A stretch of 64,000 nt of DNA from Saccharibacillus sp. JS10 (GCF_024436065.1 NZ_JANFNS010000001.1:62001-126000); one strand, 5' to 3'. Shown: positions 35,603-43,452, numbered from the stretch's first letter. A program made the numbers and translations. The notes: a model not told the origin generated them from the sequence alone.

Positions 35603-36664
35603 ATGCTTCGTGACTTATTTATCAACTTCTGCTTGCTATCCACTTTTTTGTTTTTTGGAGATATGGCATTAAATATTCTTCGGAATCATTTTAAAGCTTC
35701 TCCTATATGGCTTAATCTAGCGAGTGGAATAGGGCTTGGCATGTTTGGCATTGTACAGTTGATTTTTACTTTTAAATTACAAAATGGAATCTTACTTGAT
35801 TTTCGTCAACTTTCTATTATAGTCGCTGCGAGTGTCGGTGGTCCGTGGGCAGCTTTGATCGCGTCATTAATCATTGCTACAGGAAGAGTTTTGATTTTTG
35901 GAGGAATTACTTCGGCATCGATCATCGGTGTTGTTGCAACGCTGTTAACGTTCGTTCTCGTATTTCCTGCCTTTTTACTCAAAGGATCATTTCGTCTGAA
36001 ATGGACGGTTGCCGCTATATCGACTACGATCGTGGCTCTTGCATTACTGCTCTATCGCCTAGGGCTAGGAGGGCTTCCGATCATTATGCTACTTGCTGCT
36101 TTGCAAGTGATAAGCTGTGTGTTTACGTATTATATGGTGCGTTACCTGCGGGAAACCCGAGAAATGCACGATATGCTAAAACAAGAAATCGAACACGACT
36201 TTTTGACAGGGCTTTATAATTCACGAGGTTTTGAATCCAGATACCGGTTGGCAATCGCTTCGGGAAGCCCTTTTGCGTTGTTGTTACTGGATATTGATCA
36301 TTTCAAAAAGGTGAACGATACGTATGGTCATCCGGCGGGAGATGCGGTGTTGGAACAACTCGGCAAAATCGTTCGCGAGTATGTTCGAAAAGTTGGCTGT
36401 GCTTCACGTAAAGGTGGCGAAGAGTTTGCCGTGATTTTACGTCCTTGCGATAGCAAACGCGCGATCGAGACCGCTGATCGTCTACGTAGAAAAATCGAAG
36501 AAACTCCATTTTTGTTACCGGATGGTCGGCTGATCCATATCACCATTTCGGTAGGAATCGGCTTGTATCCGACATTTTCCGAGAGTCAATTGGTTGAAGA
36601 AACCGATCGTGCTCTGTATCGTGCGAAGCAAGAAGGACGTAATCGCGGCGTGCTTGCAGTGTGA
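35603..36664 (+). CDS. Membrane diguanylate cyclase (GGDEF)
   Basis: The 353-residue protein has five to six helices in residues 1-180, resembling a 5TM LytS/YhcK-like input domain, then a GGDEF domain with GGEEF at 271-275, the metal-binding Asp230 in LLLDIDHFKKVND and the Ala-Gly-rich GHPAGDAVL. It should make cyclic di-GMP. The inhibitory site upstream reads RKVG at 262-265 instead of RxxD, so product inhibition is probably lost. AAGGAGAGG precedes ATG 35603. No EAL or PilZ gene is adjacent. The upstream palindrome may make it developmentally controlled. Confidence 0.9.
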   Translation: MLRDLFINFCLLSTFLFFGDMALNILRNHFKASPIWLNLASGIGLGMFGIVQLIFTFKLQNGILLDFRQLSIIVAASVGGPWAALIASLIIATGRVLIFGGITSASIIGVVATLLTFVLVFPAFLLKGSFRLKWTVAAISTTIVALALLLYRLGLGGLPIIMLLAALQVISCVFTYYMVRYLRETREMHDMLKQEIEHDFLTGLYNSRGFESRYRLAIASGSPFALLLLDIDHFKKVNDTYGHPAGDAVLEQLGKIVREYVRKVGCASRKGGEEFAVILRPCDSKRAIETADRLRRKIEETPFLLPDGRLIHITISVGIGLYPTFSESQLVEETDRALYRAKQEGRNRGVLAV

Positions 36665-36700
36665 AAGTCTCCGATCTATTACCGTTTCATATCTGCGTCC

Positions 36701-36753
36701 TTTGGGGAAATGGCAGTATAGCGAGTCGGCTTAAGCCAATGCCATTTTCCAAA
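36701..36753 (+). promoter_or_regulatory. Long hairpin upstream of micro-ORF
   Basis: TTTGGGGAAATGGCA (36701-36715) can pair with TGCCATTTTCCAAA (36740-36753), with one bulge and one wobble pair. The inner GGCTTAAGCC (36728-36737) is a palindrome. The structure ends two bases before the GAGGAGG of the 32-residue ORF and has no T tract, so it looks like a leader element rather than a terminator. It could also be the end of the GGDEF transcript. Confidence 0.5.
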
Positions 36754-36771
36754 CGAGGAGGATGAACCACC

Positions 36772-36870
36772 ATGAGAAAAATTATGCGCACGATTGGAAC
36801 AATTGCAGCTGTTGTAACAACAGCCAAGCAAGTGATTAACTTGGTACAAGGTATGCGTAGAAGACGTTAA
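36772..36870 (+). CDS. Micro-ORF, 32-residue cationic peptide
   Basis: The open frame encodes MRKIMRTIGTIAAVV and continues TTAKQVINLVQGMRRRR. It has a basic N-terminus, a central hydrophobic/amphipathic stretch of about 20 residues and a terminal run of four Arg. ATG 36772 has the strong binding site GAGGAGG 10 nt ahead, and a compact terminator follows 14 nt after the stop. That makes it a complete, isolated transcription unit of normal signals. It is too short for automatic gene finders. The peptide may be membrane-associated; function unknown. It could be a toxin, a regulator or an antimicrobial peptide, but there is no homology evidence. Confidence 0.6.
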   Translation: MRKIMRTIGTIAAVVTTAKQVINLVQGMRRRR

Positions 36871-36884
36871 TCGATGGATACACT

Positions 36885-36907
36885 CAGCCCTTTTCAAAGG
36901 GCTTTTT
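36885..36907 (+). terminator. Rho-independent terminator
   Basis: AGCCCTT, a TTC loop, AAGGGCT and T5. It closes the micro-ORF unit ahead of the mhqR promoter. Confidence 0.85.
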
Positions 36908-36924
36908 CTTTATTCAAAAAAAGA

Positions 36925-36965
36925 TTGACATATCTTTCATTATGATTTATCTTTAATTTAAGATA
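36925..36965 (+). promoter_or_regulatory. mhqR promoter with MhqR-like operator
   Basis: TTGACA (36925-36930), 17 nt, then TATCTT (36948-36953) is a good sigma-A promoter. TATCTTTAATTTAAGATA (36948-36965) is a nearly perfect inverted repeat lying on the -10 element. It resembles the TATCT-N-AGATA form of B. subtilis MhqR sites. Autoregulation by the downstream MarR-type protein is inferred. Confidence 0.75.
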
Positions 36966-37007
36966 TTTGATTTAAAATAAATTCAGTCTTCAAGGAGGTG
37001 AGTGACA

Positions 37008-37490
37008 ATGACGGAACAAGAACAAGGAACACAGGTAGAACCTAAATCTTCGGCGAATCCCGAAGAAGCTGCGGCATTGAAATTATTCGTCGTACTATCC
37101 AAAGCGTATAAGAATGTGATGGATCGGGCAGTCAAAGATATGAAAAAACACGGTTTATCACCGTCCGAATTCACAATCCTTGAAGTGTTATACAACAAAG
37201 GTCGTTTTCCATTGCAGCAGATCGGTGAAAAAATATTGATCACAAGCGGTAGCGTTACCTACAACATCGATAAGCTGGAAAAAAGAGAATTGCTTCGGCG
37301 GGTACCGAGCCCAGATGATCGACGCGTCATTTTTGCTGAGATTACCGACGAAGGTCGAGCGTTGTTTGATCGAATTTTCCCGGAACATGCAGCGGAAGTG
37401 CATCGGATGATGAGTGCATTAGATACGGACGAGATTGAGATTGCTTCCACATTACTAAAAAAGTTAGGGAAAGAGGCGGAACGCGGATAG
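37008..37490 (+). CDS. mhqR: MarR-family regulator, MhqR-like
   Basis: The 160-residue MarR-type repressor has the winged helix at about residues 50-115 (LSPSEFTILEVLYNKGRFPLQQIGEKILITSGSVTYNIDKLEKRELLRRVPSPDDRRVI), the canonical DDRR wing included. Its neighbours, a ring-cleaving dioxygenase of the MhqO type and an MhqD-type hydrolase, match the B. subtilis quinone-response regulon. ATG 37008 has AAGGAGGTG 7 nt ahead. MhqR senses hydroquinone and other electrophiles in B. subtilis; the same role is inferred here. Confidence 0.82.
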   Translation: MTEQEQGTQVEPKSSANPEEAAALKLFVVLSKAYKNVMDRAVKDMKKHGLSPSEFTILEVLYNKGRFPLQQIGEKILITSGSVTYNIDKLEKRELLRRVPSPDDRRVIFAEITDEGRALFDRIFPEHAAEVHRMMSALDTDEIEIASTLLKKLGKEAERG

Positions 37491-37534
37491 CGTTTCGCTC
37501 CCTGACTACGAATCAAGATTTATTTTTTGATCAA

Positions 37535-37552
37535 TATCTTAAAATAAAGAAA
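37535..37552 (+). promoter_or_regulatory. Second MhqR-like operator
   Basis: TATCTTAAAATAAAGAAA repeats the outer bases of the site at 36948 with one change in the right arm. It lies 41 nt before the mhqO binding site and overlaps a TAAAAT element, so the dioxygenase gene probably has its own regulated promoter. Confidence 0.6.
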
Positions 37553-37592
37553 TTTAAAATTAAATCATAAATATAAAAAAGGAGAGATGATC

Positions 37593-38537
37593 ATGAGTTT
37601 GCAAACTGCTGGTATTCACCATATCACCGCTTTCGCTGGAGATCCTCAAGCTAACGTCGATTTTTATGCAGGGGTATTAGGTCTTCGTATGATCAAAAAA
37701 ACAATTAACTTTGACGCACCGGATGTGTACCACTTGTACTTCGGGAATGAAGAAGGTTCGCCGGGTACGATCATTACCTTTTTCCCTTTCCCAGGAGCAC
37801 GTAGAGGGCAGATTGGCGGCGGACAAGTTGGATTTACTACTTATGTGATTCCGCCGGGCACATCGGCTTTTTGGAAAGAACGGTTGTATCGATTTGGGAT
37901 TTCTGTAGTCGAAGCCGATCGTTTTGGTGAACATTACCTACAATTTAAAGACCATGAAGGATTGCAACTTGAATTGGTTGAACGTGCAGAAGGAGCAGCG
38001 TCGACGTGGTCGTTTGCCGGAGTACCTGCTGAAAAAGCGATCAAAGGTTTCGGCGGCGCAATCTTATACAGCACAAACCCACAGCGTACAGCTCATGTAC
38101 TGGAATCGGTATTGGGCATGGAAAAAATCGGCGAATTCGCAGGATTTACTCGATTCCGTACTACCGGTGAACTTGGCAATCTGATCGATCTGCCTATGTC
38201 GGCGGTTCCTCGGGGAGCGGGCGGAGCAGGCACGGTGCATCATATTGCTTGGCGCGCTAAAGATTACGAAGAACACGAAATGTGGCGCAGCGTAGTCGGC
38301 AGTGACGGGTACCAACCGACTCCAGTAATCGACCGTCAGTATTTCAATGCGGTATACTTCCGAGAAGAAGGCGGAATTTTGTTTGAAATCGCGACCGATC
38401 CACCAGGATTCACAGTCGATGAAGCTCCAGAAGCGTTGGGCGAAAAGTTGATGTTGCCTGAATGGTACGAAGGAAAACGCGCACAAATCGAAAATGGTTT
38501 GCTGCCGATTACCGTGAGAGTTCCAAAGAAAATTTAA
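37593..38537 (+). CDS. mhqO: Ring-cleaving dioxygenase, MhqO-like
   Basis: The 314-residue protein belongs to the glyoxalase/vicinal-oxygen-chelate fold, with two halves: the first begins GIHHITAFAGDPQANVDFYAGVLGLRMIKKTINFD, the second carries VHHIAWRAKDYEEHEMW and ILFEIATDPPGF. The His and Glu positions expected to bind Fe(II) are visible in GIHH, VHHIA and FEIA. It is expected to open the ring of hydroquinone-type compounds. ATG 37593 is chosen because GGAGAG sits 6 nt ahead; ATG 37587 would abut it. Next in the cluster is the MhqD-type hydrolase. Confidence 0.85.
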   Translation: MSLQTAGIHHITAFAGDPQANVDFYAGVLGLRMIKKTINFDAPDVYHLYFGNEEGSPGTIITFFPFPGARRGQIGGGQVGFTTYVIPPGTSAFWKERLYRFGISVVEADRFGEHYLQFKDHEGLQLELVERAEGAASTWSFAGVPAEKAIKGFGGAILYSTNPQRTAHVLESVLGMEKIGEFAGFTRFRTTGELGNLIDLPMSAVPRGAGGAGTVHHIAWRAKDYEEHEMWRSVVGSDGYQPTPVIDRQYFNAVYFREEGGILFEIATDPPGFTVDEAPEALGEKLMLPEWYEGKRAQIENGLLPITVRVPKKI

Positions 38538-38575
38538 TTTAAAATCAGCAGATCGCGTAGAGGAGAGGACTCAAA

Positions 38576-39187
38576 ATGAAGCATATTTTCCAAAAAGGTA
38601 GTAACGAGAATTTACCGACGATTGTCGTGTTTCACGGCACAGGCGGTACGGAAAACGATCTGATTCCACTGGCTGAAATGATTGCACCGGGAGCTTCGAT
38701 CTTATCGCTTCGCGGTAACATCTCCGAAAACGGCATGTCTCGCTTTTTCCGTCGACTGGCGGAAGGGGTATTTGACGAAGAAGATCTTATCTTCCGCACT
38801 AATGAAATTCGAGATTTTCTAAGCGAAGCGGCGGAGCAATATGGATTTGATGTCTCGAATCTGGTGGCTTTGGGTTATTCGAATGGCGCGAATATCGCGG
38901 CAAGCTTAATGTTCCATTTCGATCAGGCGTTTAAAGGCGCGATGCTGCATCATCCGATGGTTCCGATCCGCGGCTTGGAGCTTCCGAATATGAACGGTAT
39001 TCAAGTATTTGTTGGCGCAGGCCGCAATGACGGCATGGTTCCAGCGGATAATACGGAGGAACTGGTTCAGTTGCTGGAAGGCGCGGGCGCTGAGGTGAAA
39101 GCGAACTGGGAGCATTTCGGGCACCAATTGACGCGGACTGAAGTGGAAGCGGCTCGTAGATGGTTTGAAGAACATTTTCTTGGCTAA
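38576..39187 (+). CDS. mhqD: Phospholipase/carboxylesterase, MhqD-like
   Basis: The 203-residue alpha/beta hydrolase has the nucleophile motif GYSNGAN near residue 103, an FHGTGGTENDL oxyanion loop, the acid in GRNDGMVP and the His in FGHQLT. Length and pattern match the MhqD group, which acts with MhqO in B. subtilis. AGAGGAG precedes ATG 38576. It lies 38 nt after mhqO without a terminator, so they form an operon that ends in a hairpin at 39200. Confidence 0.85.
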   Translation: MKHIFQKGSNENLPTIVVFHGTGGTENDLIPLAEMIAPGASILSLRGNISENGMSRFFRRLAEGVFDEEDLIFRTNEIRDFLSEAAEQYGFDVSNLVALGYSNGANIAASLMFHFDQAFKGAMLHHPMVPIRGLELPNMNGIQVFVGAGRNDGMVPADNTEELVQLLEGAGAEVKANWEHFGHQLTRTEVEAARRWFEEHFLG

Positions 39188-39199
39188 ACGACTTGAGGG

Positions 39200-39227
39200 G
39201 AACCCATCTTAGGATGGGTTCTTTTTT
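39200..39227 (+). terminator. Rho-independent terminator
   Basis: GAACCCATC, a short loop, GATGGGTTC and T6, at the end of the mhq cluster. Confidence 0.9.
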
Positions 39228-39286
39228 GAGTCTATATTAAAAAAATGGTAGGGTGTATGTGGAATGGTGGAAAGGAGGGATGAATC

Positions 39287-40078
39287 ATGGAGATCATAAT
39301 CTTAATCGCAGTCGGTATGTTCGCGTCGATCTGCGGAGCAATAGCGGGGCTAGGTGGCGGGTTTATTATTGTTCCCGTTTTGGCTTTTATGTATGTGATT
39401 CCAGTGTCCGAGATTTCGGGGACTTCGATGGCGGTTCTATTTGTTAGTGCGATTTCGAGTACGATCGCGTTTTCCAAGCAAAAGCGGATCGATTATCGGA
39501 GTGGTCTGATTTTTGCGGTTGCGATGATTCCGGGTTCGATTTTGGGCGCATGGACGACGGGCGTTGTGGAAAGTCGCGTGTTTTTTATCTCGCTTGGAAT
39601 CTTTCTGATTTTAATGGCGATTTCGATTAATTTTAAGCCGAAAAAAAGCCGCGATGGATTTTTGAAGCCTACGGTTAGCCGAAGTCTGCTGGATGCTACA
39701 GGTACGACGCATCATTATGCGTTTAATGTACCTTTTGCTACAGGGGTTGCTTTTTTCGTCGGATTTTTGTCTAGTTTGTTTGGGATCGGTGGAGGATCGG
39801 TCATGGTACCGACGATGATTTTGTTCCTTGCGTTTCCACCGCATATTGCGACAGCGACTTCGATGTTCTCGATTCTGTTGTCGTCATTCGTCGGCACAGC
39901 GTCTCATGCGGTATTGGGGCATGTGATGTGGGATACTTTTGTGTGGCTTGCGATCGGGGCTTTGGTCGGCGGTCAGATCGGTGCACGCTTGGCGTCTAAA
40001 ATTCCGGCGATTGCTGTGGTTCGGATTTTGTCGGTATGCCTGCTGATTGCGGCGGTTCGAATAATGTTCAAAGGTTAA
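39287..40078 (+). CDS. TauE/SafE-family sulfite/anion exporter
   Basis: The 263-residue membrane protein has about eight helices in two homologous halves, each with a glycine-rich motif (GAIAGLGGGFIIVPVL and SSLFGIGGGSVMVPTM). This is the TauE/SafE pattern. Such proteins export sulfite, sulfoacetate or related anions; the substrate is not known here. AAGGAGGG precedes ATG 39287. It is a single gene between the mhq terminator and the holin remnant. Confidence 0.87.
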   Translation: MEIIILIAVGMFASICGAIAGLGGGFIIVPVLAFMYVIPVSEISGTSMAVLFVSAISSTIAFSKQKRIDYRSGLIFAVAMIPGSILGAWTTGVVESRVFFISLGIFLILMAISINFKPKKSRDGFLKPTVSRSLLDATGTTHHYAFNVPFATGVAFFVGFLSSLFGIGGGSVMVPTMILFLAFPPHIATATSMFSILLSSFVGTASHAVLGHVMWDTFVWLAIGALVGGQIGARLASKIPAIAVVRILSVCLLIAAVRIMFKG

Positions 40079-40138
40079 CGTTATTTAGCGACTTCATATT
40101 TACATTAAATTGGTAAGCATCGTTAATGGGGAAAAGTA

Positions 40139-40553
40139 GTGAACGAACTGACGAACGACATTTTAGTTTCCATTATAGCGGCGATCCTAGAACTGATTGG
40201 AATTGCTGTTTTTTTCTTATTCTGCAAAGTCGTCTCATATATTGAAACAAAGAAACGTTTAGCAAAAACCGGATCAGCAAAAACCATGGCTATGGACGCT
40301 AGCAAAGTAAGGTTATGTGCACGCCGAAAAAAACCGAAAAGAACTAAGCGCATACGGTAAGTTTGGCGTTGCGTATGATTACCTTGCGAAACGAGCAGGA
40401 GAGTTTGAGTTAGAAGTGGATGCGGATCATCTTTGCGCTAAAACGCAAGAAGCACGGACGAAGCTAGAAGGGATGCCTTGGGCAATCAGTCTTGATCTGA
40501 AACAGGTACGTTCCATCATCGAAAACGAAGTATTTGGAATACTTGAGAAATAA
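40139..40553 (+). pseudogene. Frameshifted LL-H-type phage holin gene
   Basis: Two overlapping frames together read as one LL-H-type holin. The first (from GTG 40139) gives MNELTNDILVSIIAAILELI, a transmembrane helix and a basic segment to LCARRKK. The second (through 40553) gives NRKELSAYGKFGVAYDYLAKRAGEFELEVD and a helical C-terminus, as in the holin's cytoplasmic half. The shift lies in a run of seven A at 40325-40331; removing one A would join them without a stop. Both frames have a stop soon after the junction in the alternative reading. Either it is a real degraded prophage gene or a homopolymer error, or it is expressed by slippage. Confidence 0.6.
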
Positions 40554-40556
40554 AAA

Positions 40557-40590
40557 GAGCCTCGCCTATTCGGCGGGGCTTGTTTTTTTG
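40557..40590. terminator. Bidirectional terminator overlapping a CDS end
   Basis: AGCCTCGCC, a TATTC loop, GGCGGGGCT and T7. The minus-strand arm includes the last codons and stop of the lipoprotein gene (40566). Confidence 0.82.
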
Positions 40591-41231
40591 AAATAATTTT
40601 GAAGTTCATTAATGTAATTTTTGTAGGATTTCATCGATGTATGATATTTTTTAAAATCTGTAGTTATATAACTACCTGTTGCAATATCATATCTTTGTAT
40701 CGCAGCTGCTCTTGAAGTGTCATTTTCTTCTATATGCAAAACAGGGGGATCAATAACTGATTCATACGCGGACATAATATTTTCATCAGCGATTACTAAG
40801 TCAATAAAAGGATCTCTAAATTCGCTATGTTCCCATTTCTTGTATAGCAAATCAAGTTTATCATTAATCTCCTTTGCTTTCTCGAGATTTTTCTCAGCAA
40901 AGTTCTTATCAATTTTAAGTGGATCAGCTTTTATATCGGTATCAATCTCAGCCAAACTATCATATAACGGTTGAACATCTGCTAAGAAAGAGTCTAGATT
41001 CTTTTTGGACTCCATCCTTTTATATTCTTTGATACTTCGATTTTTTAAATCCAATGCGTCTTCGTCATTAGGTTTATCTATCAATGCGTAATTAAAATGC
41101 TCCAAAGCTTCTTCAAATTGTTCTTGTTTAAGCGCTTCTTTACCAGCGTTCATAGACTTTTCGAAATCGCTAGAACACGCTACCGTTGCCATAAATAAGA
41201 TTGAAATTAAAAAAAGTAGTCTAACTTTCAT
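40566..41231 (-). CDS. Lipoprotein with TPR-like N-terminus
   Basis: The 221-residue lipoprotein has a signal peptide ending in the lipobox TVAC (Cys19). A TPR-like helix pair follows (NAGKEALKQEQFEEALEHFNYALIDKPNDEDAL), then a helical, lysine- and glutamate-rich domain of unknown type. AGGAGATATT precedes ATG 41231. The sequence is much more AT-rich than its neighbours, which suggests recent acquisition. It is 44 nt after the membrane protein gene and probably in the same operon. Function unknown. Confidence 0.65.
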   Translation of the reverse strand: MKVRLLFLISILFMATVACSSDFEKSMNAGKEALKQEQFEEALEHFNYALIDKPNDEDALDLKNRSIKEYKRMESKKNLDSFLADVQPLYDSLAEIDTDIKADPLKIDKNFAEKNLEKAKEINDKLDLLYKKWEHSEFRDPFIDLVIADENIMSAYESVIDPPVLHIEENDTSRAAAIQRYDIATGSYITTDFKKYHTSMKSYKNYINELQNYFKKTSPAE

Positions 41232-41275
41232 AATATCTCCTCGCTCATTTTTGTAAGCTGTATGACGTTAAATCA

Positions 41276-42085
41276 TTAATTTGTAGGAGACGTTTGGGTT
41301 TCTGTCTCTTCTAAATCACCTATTTCATACCAACCGTTAGAAGTCATAATCTCAGTATGTCCCGTAAATCGATTAATCTTTACTGGATATTGTTGCTCAT
41401 ACTTATCATATTTGTAAACACCAGGATATATAAATAGACCAAAAGCGATTATAATTGCAATGATAGCAGCAAGATAAGAGAATTTGAATTTACTGTTTTC
41501 AGGAACAACCATTTTATTTGTTTCGTTCTTTTTAAGATCAAGCATAGTTCTATCAGTAAAATTTTCGTATTTTTGAATTCTACTTTCAGTCACTCTTTCT
41601 CCTAAACTTTCCGACAAAGCTTTTAAGAAAGGAGTAATACACCGTTGTTGCTCTTCTGATTTGTAAGTTTTCAACGCACCTAACATACGATGCAAAGTAA
41701 GAAGTTCGTGGTAAAGTGCAGAAGGATTAGAAACTGGCTTATACTTGTTTGCTGTTTCTCTATAATCTGCATATGTGTTAATTTCAAAAACTCCAGGATA
41801 TTCATTTATTATTTTCAATCCTGACGTATACTTTCTTACTTCTTGAATTAATATGTCTTCGGTGAATATACCAGGAAGCTTGTTTTTGTTGAAAGAAAGA
41901 GCAGATGCAATGATAAGCAATAACCAAAAAGCAATAAAGGCACTTATCATAGTGAAAAATGCACCCAACCACATAAATTGACCATAATCCATGTATGAGA
42001 TAACAGCCCACCCTAAATAGATAATCACACACATTTTAAAAGGAATTGTTTTATGGGAAGAAATAAATTCCTTGAAAGAATTCAA
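41276..42085 (-). CDS. Membrane protein of unknown function
   Basis: The 269-residue protein has two helices near the N-terminus (CVIIYLGWAVISYMDYGQFMWLGAFF and AFIAFWLLLIIASALSF), a soluble helical middle part of about 150 residues and a third helix near residue 215 (LAAIIAIIIAFGLFIYPG). The tail (VKINRFTGHTEIMTSNGWYEI) resembles the RFTG-type ends of several small membrane proteins. The frame is open 111 nt further upstream, but TTG 42085 is the supported start: GGGGG lies 8 nt ahead. It is AT-rich and grouped with the lipoprotein downstream. I do not recognise a family. Confidence 0.6.
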   Translation of the reverse strand: MNSFKEFISSHKTIPFKMCVIIYLGWAVISYMDYGQFMWLGAFFTMISAFIAFWLLLIIASALSFNKNKLPGIFTEDILIQEVRKYTSGLKIINEYPGVFEINTYADYRETANKYKPVSNPSALYHELLTLHRMLGALKTYKSEEQQRCITPFLKALSESLGERVTESRIQKYENFTDRTMLDLKKNETNKMVVPENSKFKFSYLAAIIAIIIAFGLFIYPGVYKYDKYEQQYPVKINRFTGHTEIMTSNGWYEIGDLEETETQTSPTN

Positions 42086-42138
42086 AACATCAACCCCCGT
42101 CTTTTTCTTACAACATACCAAAAAAAGGAATACATGCC

Positions 42139-42195
42139 TAGACGCTTGTTTGTTCGCTTGATATAATAGCCGAAGGGTAATGATAATCAATATCA
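42139..42195 (+). promoter_or_regulatory. Promoter and Fur box of binding-protein gene
   Basis: TAGACG (42139-42144), 17 nt, TATAAT (42162-42167) form a promoter. TGATAATCAATATCA at 42181-42195 matches the 7-1-7 Fur consensus at 13 of 14 positions, in the start-site region. A weaker half-match lies at 42343-42357, close to the gene. Between them is a leader of about 200 nt with no reading frame I can support. Confidence 0.7.
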
Positions 42196-42404
42196 AATGG
42201 AGAAGAGAATTGTCATATCAAACATCACAAATTTGCCGACGATTAGCTTTGATTGACGTTGGTGCAATTTCTGATCCTGTTAATGTGACGGCGTTTCGCT
42301 TCATTAAATAATCATAGGCGATGACGCACTAAACTTCATTCAGGATGACGATTATCAATAAATATTCCTTAACAAAAGAAAAGAGATTTCGGGGGGACGT
42401 TGAA

Positions 42405-43367
42405 ATGATGAAAAAAAACTCGTATTGGCTAGCGGCATTGATGCTGGTTCTAGTCTTGGTTATGAGTGCTTGCGGAAACTCGGCAACGACTACAGAGACA
42501 GGCGCGGAAGCGAATGCTGAGCAGCCTGCTACAGCAGAAGCAACTTCGGGTACCGTCACGTATGAATCGGAGACCGGACCTATTGAAATCCCGGCAAATC
42601 CAACTAAAATCGTAGCGTTGACCAATGCACCAAACGTATTATCGCTCGGCGTAACACCAGTCGGCGTGGATGAATGGACAGGTGCAAATCCGCTCTTTAC
42701 AGAAAAACTTAAAGACGTAGCTGTGGTATCGGAAGAACAACCAGAGACAGTAGCCGCTTTGGCGCCGGATCTGATCATTGCGGGTTCGCAAATGAAAAAC
42801 TTGGATCAACTTAGTAAAATTGCGCCTACGGTGACCTACACATGGGGAAAACTGAATTATTTGGATCAACAAGTCGAAATCGGCAAGATCCTGGGCAAAG
42901 AAGACGAAGCTAAAGCTTGGGTCGAAGACTTTAAGAAAAGAGCCGCAGACGTAGGCGACCAGATTAAAGCGAAGTATGGCGACGATGTAACCGTATCGGT
43001 GATCGAAGTCGATGGCAAAAGCGTATACGTCATGGGCGATAGCTGGGCACGCGGTACAGAGATCGTGTATCAAGCGATGGGTCTGAAAATGCCTGAGAAA
43101 ATCAAAGAAGCGGTCGCTACAGACGGTTACTATTCGCTTTCGTTAGAAGTGTTGCCAGAGTATATGGGTGATTTCGTATTGGTTAGCCGTAATTTGGATG
43201 CGAGCAACGAAATTGTCGGTTCCGAAATCTGGAAGCAAATCCCTGCTGTCAAAGAAGGGCATGTGATCGAGTTCGAATCGAGAGCTTCGTCGTATAGCGA
43301 TCCAACGACACTTGAAAACCTGTTGAGTATTTTTGAAAAAGGATTTTTAGAACCAACGAAATCTTAA
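42405..43367 (+). CDS. Siderophore/iron-binding lipoprotein
   Basis: The 320-residue periplasmic-binding-type protein has a lipoprotein signal with lipobox MSAC (Cys23), a short Ala/Thr/Glu-rich linker and the Fe/B12-type fold (IEIPANPTKIVALTNAPNVLSLGVTPVGVDEW, then the long helix region and LENLLSIFEKGF). It would bring ferric siderophore to a FecCD permease pair. No permease or ATPase is adjacent, and the permeases at 17.1-19.2 kb also carry a Fur box, so they are the likely partners. ATG 42405 has GGGGGG 8 nt ahead; ATG 42408 is almost equivalent. Confidence 0.88.
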   Translation: MMKKNSYWLAALMLVLVLVMSACGNSATTTETGAEANAEQPATAEATSGTVTYESETGPIEIPANPTKIVALTNAPNVLSLGVTPVGVDEWTGANPLFTEKLKDVAVVSEEQPETVAALAPDLIIAGSQMKNLDQLSKIAPTVTYTWGKLNYLDQQVEIGKILGKEDEAKAWVEDFKKRAADVGDQIKAKYGDDVTVSVIEVDGKSVYVMGDSWARGTEIVYQAMGLKMPEKIKEAVATDGYYSLSLEVLPEYMGDFVLVSRNLDASNEIVGSEIWKQIPAVKEGHVIEFESRASSYSDPTTLENLLSIFEKGFLEPTKS

Positions 43368-43390
43368 TCTAATCTTCCGCATCATAACAA

Positions 43391-43445
43391 AATGCCCGAA
43401 AGCCGTTCGATTGAAAATCGAATCTAGCTTTCGGGCATTTTTTGT
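43391..43445. terminator. Bidirectional rho-independent terminator
   Basis: AATGCCCGAAAGC and GCTTTCGGGCATT with a second inner stem (TTCGATT/AATCGAA) and T6. It serves the binding-protein gene and the convergent peptide operon. Confidence 0.92.
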
Positions 43446-43452
43446 CATCAGA

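Noticed and set aside
42253-42283. TTGACG plus TGTTAA as a second promoter for the binding-protein gene
   Set aside because: The -10 match is poor and the spacing 19 nt; the promoter at 42139 with its Fur box is better.
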